Shown: positions 16,916 to 26,359 of the stretch, piece after piece
Position numbering within the stretch: the first letter of the stretch is position 1
Layout: every line of letters starts with the position of its first letter
NCBI GenBank assembly: GCA_016721185.1
Contig: JADKIP010000012.1
Location: 248,001 to 312,000, forward strand
DNA length: 64,000 nt
Direction: 5' to 3'
From: Candidatus Dechloromonas phosphorivorans
GTDB taxonomy: Bacteria; Pseudomonadota; Gammaproteobacteria; Burkholderiales; Rhodocyclaceae
Translations under genes and position numbers: made by a program
Notes under the pieces: generated by a model
The model's database searches: none
What the model saw: the letters and a program-made list of their open reading frames with translations, nothing else
What the model was told of the DNA's origin: nothing

Positions 16916-16975
16916 GGCCCGCTTGATCACCTGACGCTAATATTCAGGTTATCTATTCACCCAGGGAGCTTCACC

Positions 16976-17578
16976 ATGAATCGCCGCGATCTTCTCAAAA
17001 TCTCCGCCTTCGCCGGCCTGGCTGCCATCGCAACTCAAGCCAGCGCCGAAACCTGCGCCACTGACGGGACGCCGAACCAGTTCATTCCGAAAAAAGCCGC
17101 CGATGCCAAGCCGCTGGACAACGAATTCGAGAAGTACCCAAAGTGCCCCTATTGCGGCATGGATCGCAGGGAACACCACCGTGCCCGGATGCTGGTTCAG
17201 TACGCTGACGATGTGAACGATGGTGTCTGTTCAATCCATTGCCTGTCGCTCAGCCTGGGGCTCAATATCGACCGTGAACCCAAGCTCATTTTTGGCCCGG
17301 ATTATGGGTCGACCGCAGAACCGCGTCCTTTGCTGCCGGTTGAACAACTCACCTACCTGATCGGCGCCGATCTGAAACATGCGATGACCAAACGCAGCAA
17401 ACATTCCTTTGCTTCGGTCGACATTGCCAAGGAATTTCAGGCCAAACACGGCGGCGTATTGGCCAAGTTTGATGACGCGCTGCGTGAGTCCTATCTCGAC
17501 ATGGCCAGCGACGCCAGCATGATCCGCAAGAACCGTGAAGAACGCCGCAAGCGCGCGGCCGAGAAAAAGGCCGGCTAA
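16976..17578 (+). CDS. NosL-family copper protein with Tat-like signal
   Basis: A 200-residue protein beginning NRRDLLKISAFAGLAAIATQASA, a twin-arginine-type signal with cleavage near residue 24. The NosL core is CPYCGMDRREHHRARM (about residues 57-72), followed by VCSIHCLSL (about 85-93). NosL binds Cu(I) and supplies N2O reductase. The His-rich extension of the CxxCGM motif, the second CxxxC element and a basic C-terminal tail (RKNREERRKRAAEKKAG) set it apart from classical NosL. It is followed directly by a second NosL gene. Confidence 0.82.
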   Translation: MNRRDLLKISAFAGLAAIATQASAETCATDGTPNQFIPKKAADAKPLDNEFEKYPKCPYCGMDRREHHRARMLVQYADDVNDGVCSIHCLSLSLGLNIDREPKLIFGPDYGSTAEPRPLLPVEQLTYLIGADLKHAMTKRSKHSFASVDIAKEFQAKHGGVLAKFDDALRESYLDMASDASMIRKNREERRKRAAEKKAG

Positions 17579-18057
17579 TGCTTCGTCGCCAGCTTCTTGT
17601 CCTTTGTCTGGCCTTCTGGGCGTCCTGCGCGGTCGCCCAGAACCTCCCCAAACCGGGTCCGAAAGACCTCTGCCCGGTGTGCGGCATGCTCGTTGCAAAA
17701 TATCCGAACTGGGTCGCGACGATTACCTGGAAGGATGGGCACGCCCATTTCTTCGACGGCGCCAAGGATATGTTCAAATTCCTCCACGACCTGGCGAAAT
17801 ACGCACCGGGTCATCGCAAGGAAGACATCGCCGGCATCTACGTCACCGATTTTTATAATCTGGAACGGATTGATGCGCGCAAAGCCATCTTTGTAACCGG
17901 TTCAGATGTCCTTGGGCCGATGGGCCATGAATTGGTGCCGCTCGCCAGTCAGGCCGATGCGGATGACTTTCTCAAGGAACACAAGGGGAAGAAAATCCTT
18001 CCGTTTGATCGGGTGAGTCCGGATATGCCAGGTTCACTCGATGCCGGGAAATTTTAG
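17578..18057 (+). CDS. NosL family copper chaperone
   Basis: A 159-residue NosL-like protein: N-terminal export signal (residues 1-20; WASC at 14-17 could be a lipobox), core motif CPVCGMLV (about residues 32-39), and the DGxxxxFFDGxxDMFKF segment typical of NosL. It starts one base before the end of the preceding gene. NosL is an outer-membrane-anchored Cu(I) chaperone for the CuZ centre of N2O reductase in denitrifiers; no nos structural gene is in the window. Confidence 0.88.
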   Translation: MLRRQLLVLCLAFWASCAVAQNLPKPGPKDLCPVCGMLVAKYPNWVATITWKDGHAHFFDGAKDMFKFLHDLAKYAPGHRKEDIAGIYVTDFYNLERIDARKAIFVTGSDVLGPMGHELVPLASQADADDFLKEHKGKKILPFDRVSPDMPGSLDAGKF

Positions 18058-18198
18058 CGCAGCGAAAATTCGGGGATCCATGCGGGCATTCCGTTGGATC
18101 GCAGCCGAGGAAGAAGACTTCGCCAATGATCAGTCTTCTCTGCCGCCTCAACACACCTGGGATGCTGCTTCGCGGCGGGCGAGGCGGGATTTCAGCCC

Positions 18199-18226
18199 CA
18201 AAAGTCAGCCAAAAACTGACTTTTTA
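18199..18226. terminator. Bidirectional terminator between nosL pair and proQ-like gene
   Basis: An 8-bp stem AAAGTCAG/CTGACTTT flanked by A and T runs, between convergent genes. It can serve both strands. Confidence 0.75.
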
Positions 18227-18265
18227 CCGCCAGTCAGGTGCAACAACTGAAAATAGCAGAATGCC

Positions 18266-18742
18266 TCAGCGGCCCTTGCGACCGAATTTTTCAGCCAGTT
18301 GGCTCAATTTTTCCAGGCGCTCGGCTTCCGCTTTAATGGCCGCCTCTGCCGCCTTGGCCTCAGCTTCAGCGGCCTTCGTCGCTGCTTCGCCTGCCTTGCG
18401 TTGTTCGGCCTGTTTCTTAAAGCGCTCGCGCAGCAATTCAGCGGCATGCTGACGATTTTCATCCGTCACCTCACCGGCTGGCGTGCCATCGAGATTCAGG
18501 CGCACCGTCCCCTTTTCCATCTCTTTCAAATAACGCGTCGAAATGGTGTGGCTGCGCATGGCGAGGCGCAAGGCCTTCTTTTCCAGATCGGGCAGTAGCG
18601 CGAAGATCTGGCGGTCAATACCGATGGCTAAGGGACTATGGTTGCGAAACACATCGAAGCGGGCATGAATGTCCTTGAGCAGGGCACGGGCGTCGATGGG
18701 TTTGCTGAGGGTAGGTTCGGTGCTAGGTTCAGTGGTGGTCAT
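18266..18742 (-). CDS. ProQ/FinO family RNA chaperone
   Basis: A 158-residue protein. Residues about 17-105 form the FinO domain (ARALLKDIHARFDVF ... PLAIGIDRQIF ... MRSHTISTRYLKEM), which binds structured small RNAs and mRNA 3' ends. The C-terminal third is a long Ala/Glu/Lys-rich helix, as in short proteobacterial ProQ proteins. It is a single gene on the minus strand with a terminator just beyond its stop. Confidence 0.92.
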   Translation of the reverse strand: MTTTEPSTEPTLSKPIDARALLKDIHARFDVFRNHSPLAIGIDRQIFALLPDLEKKALRLAMRSHTISTRYLKEMEKGTVRLNLDGTPAGEVTDENRQHAAELLRERFKKQAEQRKAGEAATKAAEAEAKAAEAAIKAEAERLEKLSQLAEKFGRKGR

Positions 18743-18805
18743 GATGGAGCAATGTTCTGTTCAGGCGCGAAGCGTAGCACGAAGCGAGGCCTCGCCGGCG
18801 GTGCT

Positions 18806-19681
18806 TCAAGCGTTCATTTTCTTTAACCAGGCCAGCATGCGTTGCCAGCCATCCTCAGCCTCTTCCTTGCGATAGCTTGGGCGATAGTCGGCATGGAAAG
18901 CGTGGGGGGCGTTATCGTAAACATGAATCTGCGAAATTTGAGCCGAAGCGCTGCCGGTTTTCAGTGCCGCCTCCATTGACTCGATGCTCTCCAGCGGGAT
19001 ACCCGTATCAAGCCCCCCGTAAAGGCCGAGCACCGGCGCCATCAGGCTGCCGGCCAGATCAACCGGATGCCTGGGCGTCATTTCGTTAGCCACACCAACC
19101 AGACGCCCGTACCACGCAACGCCTGCCTTGACCTGCGGGTTATGGGCGCAGTAAAGCCAGGTAATCCGCCCGCCCCAACAAAAACCGGTAATCGCCAGAC
19201 GATTGACATCGGCACCCTGCCCCGCCGCCCACGCCACTGTCGCGTCGAGATCGCTCATTACCTGCGCGTCCGGCGTCTTGTTGGTGATATTGGCCAGAAT
19301 ATCGGGGATGCTCGAATACTTGCCCGGATCACCCTGCCGAGCGAAGAGTTCGGGCCCGATCGCGCAGTAGCCCTGCTTGGCGAGGCGGCGACAGGTGTCC
19401 TTGATGTATTCGTGAGCGCCGAATATCTCGGAAACCACCAGCACCACGGGCGCTTTGCTGCCCGTTTTAGGCTGGGCCCGATAGGCGACCATTTCACCAT
19501 CTTTGACCGGCACCCGGATCTCACCTGCCAGCAGCCCGACCTCATCGGTCTTGATCACAGTCTGCGCCATTACCGGCTGCACAGCGAGGGCAAAACCAGC
19601 CCCCAGACTGGTCACCAGAAAGCTCCGACGATCAAAGGAACTGGCCGGAACCAGGCTATCGAATTCGGCATTTTTGCTCAT
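18806..19681 (-). CDS. Dienelactone hydrolase family protein, exported
   Basis: A 291-residue alpha/beta hydrolase of the carboxymethylenebutenolidase family. The N-terminus carries a twin-arginine signal (DRRSFLVTSLG, residues about 17-27), so it probably acts in the periplasm. The nucleophile is the Cys in GFCWGG (about residue 167), with Asp in LYGGLDTG and His in NAPHAFHAD completing the triad. It lies between proQ-like and rng with no clear operon link, and the natural substrate cannot be read from the sequence. Confidence 0.9.
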   Translation of the reverse strand: MSKNAEFDSLVPASSFDRRSFLVTSLGAGFALAVQPVMAQTVIKTDEVGLLAGEIRVPVKDGEMVAYRAQPKTGSKAPVVLVVSEIFGAHEYIKDTCRRLAKQGYCAIGPELFARQGDPGKYSSIPDILANITNKTPDAQVMSDLDATVAWAAGQGADVNRLAITGFCWGGRITWLYCAHNPQVKAGVAWYGRLVGVANEMTPRHPVDLAGSLMAPVLGLYGGLDTGIPLESIESMEAALKTGSASAQISQIHVYDNAPHAFHADYRPSYRKEEAEDGWQRMLAWLKKMNA

Positions 19682-19713
19682 GGCTTGTCTGCTCCAGGGT
19701 CGCTACAGAATCG

Positions 19714-21165
19714 CTACATTAATACGATGTCGTATTGCTCGGGAGAATAGCTGGGTTCGGATTGCAAGGAAACCGATTTCCCGATGAAGTCGGAGAGCAG
19801 GGCCAGGGCTTGCGATTCTTCATCAAGGAAAAGGTCCACCACCGCCGGGCCGGCCAGCACCCGGTATTCACGGGCATTGAACTGACGCGCTTCGCGGAGC
19901 AGTTCGCGGAGAATTTCGTAGGTGACGGTACGCGCCGTCTTGACTTCACCGCGCCCGCCGCAGGTCGGACAAGGCTGACAAAGCACATGCGCCAGCGACT
20001 CGCGGGTGCGCTTGCGGGTCATCTCGACGAGGCCAAGCGCCGTGAAGCCATTGACCGTCAGCCGTGTGTGGTCAGTGGCCAGCGCCTTGTTGAACTCAGC
20101 CAGCACCGCTTTCTTGTGCTCCTCGTTATCCATGTCGATGAAATCGACAATGATGATGCCGCCGAGGTTGCGCAAACGGAGCTGGCGAGCAATGGTGACC
20201 GCAGCTTCGAGGTTGGTCTTGAAAATGGTGTCGTCAAAATTGCGCACCCCGACAAATCCGCCGGTATTGACGTCGACCGTAGTCATCGCCTCGGTCTGGT
20301 CCATGATCAGGTAGCCGCCGGATTTGAGATCGACCCGGCGGGCCAGGGCTTTCTGGATTTCTTCCTCGACGCCATGCAGATCGAACAAGGGGCGCTGGCC
20401 GGTGTAGTGATCGAGCAGCGGCAGCACGGCCGGGGTGTATTCCTCGGCAAAAGCCGTCAGTTTCTGGAAATTTTCGCGCGAGTCGATGACGATGCGCCCG
20501 GTGTCGGGATTCACAAAATCGCGCAAAACGCGCTGGCCGAGCGACAACTCCTGATAAAGCACCGTCGGCGGCGGAGAGACTCTCGCCTTCTCGCGAATAT
20601 CACCCCAGGTTTTGCGCAAATAGCCAATGTCGGTGGCGAATTCACCATCGCTGGCATTTTCAGCCATCGTCCGAACAATAAAACCGCCCGGTTCGTCGGC
20701 CGGGACGAGGCGGGTGATTCGTTCGCGCAACGCTTCACGCTCGGTTTCAGCCTCAATCCGTTGCGAAATACCGATATGTTTTTCCTGCGGCAAATAAACC
20801 AGCATGCGCCCGGCGATGGAAATCTGCGTCGACAGCCGCGCCCCCTTGGTGCCGATCGGGTCCTTGATCACCTGGACGACGATGCTCTGACCTTCGGCCA
20901 GCATCTTTTCAATCGGCCGCTCGACTGCCGTTTCCCGGGCTTGCCAGATATCCGCGACATGCAGGAAGGCGGTGCGTTCGAGGCCGACATCGACGAATGC
21001 CGACTGCATGCCGGGCAGGATTCGGCAGATGCGCCCGAGGTAGACATTACCGACCAGACCGCGGCTCGTTGTCCGTTCAATATGCAATTCCTGAACGACA
21101 CCTTGTTGCATCACGGCAACGCGCGTTTCCTGGGGCGTGAAATTGATCAGTATTTCTTCGGTCAT
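19714..21165 (-). CDS. rng: Ribonuclease G
   Basis: A 483-residue endoribonuclease of the RNase E/G family, involved in 16S rRNA 5' maturation and mRNA decay. It has the S1 domain near residues 38-118 (GNVYLGRICRILPGMQSAFVDVG), catalytic aspartates in TVDVNTGGF and GGIIIVDFIDM, and the zinc-link CPTCGGRG. The length matches RNase G rather than RNase E, as there is no long C-terminal scaffold. It is divergent from the U32 gene, whose ATG lies 37 bases away. Confidence 0.96.
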   Translation of the reverse strand: MTEEILINFTPQETRVAVMQQGVVQELHIERTTSRGLVGNVYLGRICRILPGMQSAFVDVGLERTAFLHVADIWQARETAVERPIEKMLAEGQSIVVQVIKDPIGTKGARLSTQISIAGRMLVYLPQEKHIGISQRIEAETEREALRERITRLVPADEPGGFIVRTMAENASDGEFATDIGYLRKTWGDIREKARVSPPPTVLYQELSLGQRVLRDFVNPDTGRIVIDSRENFQKLTAFAEEYTPAVLPLLDHYTGQRPLFDLHGVEEEIQKALARRVDLKSGGYLIMDQTEAMTTVDVNTGGFVGVRNFDDTIFKTNLEAAVTIARQLRLRNLGGIIIVDFIDMDNEEHKKAVLAEFNKALATDHTRLTVNGFTALGLVEMTRKRTRESLAHVLCQPCPTCGGRGEVKTARTVTYEILRELLREARQFNAREYRVLAGPAVVDLFLDEESQALALLSDFIGKSVSLQSEPSYSPEQYDIVLM

Positions 21166-21201
21166 GCGCGGCTACAATCTGAGGTTTTGCCCCATTCTAC
21201 T

Positions 21202-22473
21202 ATGCCCAAAGCCCCCGAACTCCTCGCCCCCGCCGGCTCACTCGAGATGATGCGCACCGCCTTCGATTTTGGCGCCGATGCGATCTACGCCGGCCAGCCG
21301 CGTTACAGCCTGCGGGTGCGCAACAACGCCTTCGGCACCATCGCCGCATTGAAGGAGGGCATCGATGAAGCACATGCCCGCGGCAAGCAGTTTTTTGTCG
21401 TCAGCAACATTATTCCGCACAACGCCAAGCTCACCACTTACCTCGCCGACATGGCGCCGGTCATTGCCCTCAAGCCGGACGCGCTGATCATGTCCGACCC
21501 CGGCCTGATCGACATGGTGCGCGAAACCTGGCCCGAGCAAGCGGTTCATCTTTCGGTGCAGTCCAACACCGTCAACTGGGCCGCCGTTAGATTCTGGAAG
21601 AAGTTAGGGCTCACTCGCATCATCCTGTCGCGCGAATTGTCGCTTGAGGAAGTCGCTGAAATCCGCCAGCAATGCCCGGATATCGAACTTGAAGTTTTCG
21701 TGCACGGCGCCCTATGCATCGCCTATTCGGGCCGCTGCCTGCTTTCCGGTTACTTCAATCACCGTGATCCGAACCAAGGCAGTTGCACCAATTCCTGCCG
21801 CTGGGATTACAAGGTGAGCACTTCCGACGGTCAACCGGCACAAATGCTCAGAAACGATCAGGAAATCCTGCTCGAAGAAAAGATGCGGCCGGGCGAACTG
21901 ATGCCGATCGAGGAAGACGAGCACGGTACCTACATCATGAACTCCAAGGATCTGCGCGCCATCGAGCACGTCCATCGCTTGGTGGAGTTGGGTGTCGATT
22001 CGCTGAAAATCGAGGGCCGCACCAAGAGCCCTTACTACGTGGCGCGCACCTGCCAATCCTACCGGCAAGCGATTGACGATGCCGTCGCCGGCCGGCCACT
22101 TGACCCGAAGTTGCTGCGCGAACTCGATGGTCTGGCCAATCGCGGCTATACCGACGGTTTCCTGCAGCGCCACCACGATGTCGAATATCAGAATTACCTG
22201 CGCGGCCATTCCGAATCGGACCGCAGCCTGTATGTCGGCGATGCAGTACGTTTCGATGCGGCGCGTGGCCTGATGGAAATCGAAGTCAAGAATCACTTTG
22301 CCATCGGCGACCGTCTTGAATCCGTGCACCCGGCCGGCAACCATAGCTGGCAGCTTACCCGCATGGAAAACGCCGCCGGCAAGCCGGTCGACGTCGCACC
22401 GGGCAGCGGCTACCGCGTCTGGGTGGAACTGCCGGAACGCTGTCGCGGCGCCTTTATCGCCCGTTACGTTTAA
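21202..22473 (+). CDS. U32 peptidase-family protein (YegQ/TrhP-like)
   Basis: A 423-residue protein starting MPKAPELLAPAGSLEMM, the classical U32 beginning; the frame is open far upstream but that part is antisense to rng. The conserved Cys region HGALCIAYSGRCLLSGY plus NQGSCTNSCRWDY near residues 170-205 is the Fe-S/U32 signature. YegQ/TrhP proteins work in tRNA 5-hydroxyuridine formation rather than proteolysis. A single gene, divergent from rng. Confidence 0.92.
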   Translation: MPKAPELLAPAGSLEMMRTAFDFGADAIYAGQPRYSLRVRNNAFGTIAALKEGIDEAHARGKQFFVVSNIIPHNAKLTTYLADMAPVIALKPDALIMSDPGLIDMVRETWPEQAVHLSVQSNTVNWAAVRFWKKLGLTRIILSRELSLEEVAEIRQQCPDIELEVFVHGALCIAYSGRCLLSGYFNHRDPNQGSCTNSCRWDYKVSTSDGQPAQMLRNDQEILLEEKMRPGELMPIEEDEHGTYIMNSKDLRAIEHVHRLVELGVDSLKIEGRTKSPYYVARTCQSYRQAIDDAVAGRPLDPKLLRELDGLANRGYTDGFLQRHHDVEYQNYLRGHSESDRSLYVGDAVRFDAARGLMEIEVKNHFAIGDRLESVHPAGNHSWQLTRMENAAGKPVDVAPGSGYRVWVELPERCRGAFIARYV

Positions 22474-22850
22474 GCGCCACCGCACGGGGCTGGCGCGTCG
22501 AATTGAGCATAGCCAGCCCGGCGCATGATGCTGGCGCCCTGCTTGACGAAACGCGAGCCTCGATTTTCGGACCGCGTTCGGCTGATTTTCGACCCTTTTC
22601 GGCCCATTTTTGCCCCGCTTGTCAGCGCTTTTTCCGCTCACGCGTTTAAATAACCTGGTGCTGTCGGCAGACGACGTCAAGCGAGTTGGACAAGGCTGGA
22701 GGCTGCATCACGACACTAGCCCTGGTTCAACTTACCGAACAGCAAGCGCCCGTCTCAATCCGGAAAACAGAGCTCAGGTAACCGCTTTACCCAAATAAAA
22801 CAACGCGATACACATTGTGCACCGCAGCAATCGAGTGTAACATTCGCCCC
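22474..22850. other. Intergenic region without a supported gene
   Basis: This 377-base gap between the U32 and acyltransferase genes has short open frames on both strands but none with a family match or a convincing ribosome site. I see no terminator with a T-run, RNA gene or repeat. The promoter of the acyltransferase gene probably lies in its last 100 bases. Confidence 0.5.
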
Positions 22851-23960
22851 ATGAGCCCGTCCTCCCACCGAATGCCATTGATCGATGCCTTTAAAGGCAT
22901 TGCATCGCAACTTATCGTCCTGCACCACCTGTCAGCCTACGGCCCGATGCCGCTTGCGGCACAAGCGGTGTTACCCGGTACGCTCGGCTGGCTTTACGAA
23001 TACGCGCGGATGGCGGTGCAAGTCTTTCTGGTTATCGGCGGCTTTCTGGCTGCCCGCGCCTTGTCCGACAACGGGCAGGCGCTCACCCGTTCGCCGCTGG
23101 CACTGATCTGGAAGCGTTACCTGCGCCTCGCCATTCCCTATCTTGCCGCAATCGGCCTGGCCATTATTGGCGCAGCGATCGCCGATCACTGGATGGACGA
23201 CGAAGCCATTCCAGACCGCGCCACGCTGGCCCAATGGCTGGCCCATGCCTTCCTGCTGCAAGGTCTGCTGGGCTATGACTCGCTATCGGCAGGCGTCTGG
23301 TATATCGCCATCGACTTTCAGCTATTTGCCTTGATGGCAATCCTCCTCTGGCTCGGCCGTGTCCGTTATCTGGCGCCCGCCTTGGTGCTCCTCGTCGCCA
23401 TCAGCTCGCTCTTCTGGTTCAACCGCGATGCCGACTGGGATAACTGGGCGCTGTATTTCTTCGGCTCCTACGGGTTGGGCGCCGCCGCTTGGTGGGCCTC
23501 CAGTCGTAAGCAAATGTCGGCCTGGCTGGGGGTCATTGCAACCATCGCCATCGCCGCCTTGGTCCTCGATTTCCGCCTGCGCATTGCCCTTGCCCTGGCA
23601 GTTGCCCTGGTGCTTGGCTTCAGCCGCCGCAGCGGCCTGCTTGAGCGCTGGCCGGATGCCAAACCCTTGGCCTTCCTCGGTCAGATCTCCTACTCGGTTT
23701 TTCTGGTGCATTTCCCGATCTGCCTGATCGCCAATGCGCTCTTTGCCAATCTAGGCTTTACGTCACCCACCGCCGCCGTTTTTGGCCTGTTTTTGGCGTG
23801 GACCGCAAGTATTGCCGGCGGCACGCTGTTTTATCGCTGGATCGAAAGCCCGGTCGCCAGCCAAAGAATCACCGGTGCACTCGGCTGGTTGTTTGACAAA
23901 GGGCTGGAACTGGGGCACAAGGTGCCGGGACTGGCCAGCTTGCTGGCACGTCGCGCTTAA
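22851..23960 (+). CDS. Acyltransferase 3 family membrane protein (OafA-like)
   Basis: A 369-residue polytopic protein with about ten hydrophobic helices. It begins RMPLIDAFKGIASQLIVLHHL, the acyltransferase-3 signature in which the HH pair is catalytic. The family O-acylates surface glycans, peptidoglycan or lipids at the inner membrane. ATG 22851 is preferred over the in-frame GTG at 22815 because the extra 12 residues fit nothing. No glycan genes lie next to it; the LPS locus is 20 kb away. Confidence 0.88.
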   Translation: MSPSSHRMPLIDAFKGIASQLIVLHHLSAYGPMPLAAQAVLPGTLGWLYEYARMAVQVFLVIGGFLAARALSDNGQALTRSPLALIWKRYLRLAIPYLAAIGLAIIGAAIADHWMDDEAIPDRATLAQWLAHAFLLQGLLGYDSLSAGVWYIAIDFQLFALMAILLWLGRVRYLAPALVLLVAISSLFWFNRDADWDNWALYFFGSYGLGAAAWWASSRKQMSAWLGVIATIAIAALVLDFRLRIALALAVALVLGFSRRSGLLERWPDAKPLAFLGQISYSVFLVHFPICLIANALFANLGFTSPTAAVFGLFLAWTASIAGGTLFYRWIESPVASQRITGALGWLFDKGLELGHKVPGLASLLARRA

Positions 23961-23983
23961 CGCCACAGAACCCAAGGCTGGCA

Positions 23984-25969
<1,986 letters not shown>

Positions 25970-26359
25970 AGGGTCTCCGATATTTTTAGTCAGTAGCCAG
26001 TTGCAGCGCCGGTGCCGCGTCAAGCCGCCACCGAGTTGTGGTCAGTTATTCTAGCGAGTGTGCGGTTGATGCGGCAGCACTGATAAAACAGCGCGAAAGC
26101 TTTGGCATGGCTGGACCCGCACAGTGAGCGACAAAGGTACCAGCAAGCCGCACAAGACAACTGTCATCGGCAGGACAGTTGCGCAACTTTCGGCACGGTA
26201 AGTGACCAACAAACCGCGCCGTACCGGCCATTTTTGGACAGAGAGAAAAGCGCCCAGCCAAGCGCATTGGGCATCGCGAGGCCGAGCGACAGGGTGGCGA
26301 GAATAATCAGCCTCCGGCAACCTCGGTGCGGTCACCCAGGCAATTCACCACGATGGGTT
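25970..26359. other. Intergenic region, possibly containing coding remnant
   Basis: This 390-base gap lies between two minus-strand genes. Several overlapping short frames exist on both strands but none shows a family signature or ribosome site. One minus-strand frame has hydrophobic stretches interrupted by a stop, which might be the remains of a small membrane protein; I cannot support a gene. Confidence 0.4.

Noticed and set aside
19735..21201. Very long plus-strand open frame running into the U32 gene
   Set aside because: It is antisense to RNase G and lacks any domain; the U32 protein clearly begins at 21202.
22610..22798. Short open frame in the gap before the acyltransferase
   Set aside because: There is no ribosome site, no domain and no conserved neighbour arrangement.
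26051..26335. Short hydrophobic minus-strand frames before cti
   Set aside because: They overlap each other in different frames and show no family signature; a decayed gene is possible but not supportable.
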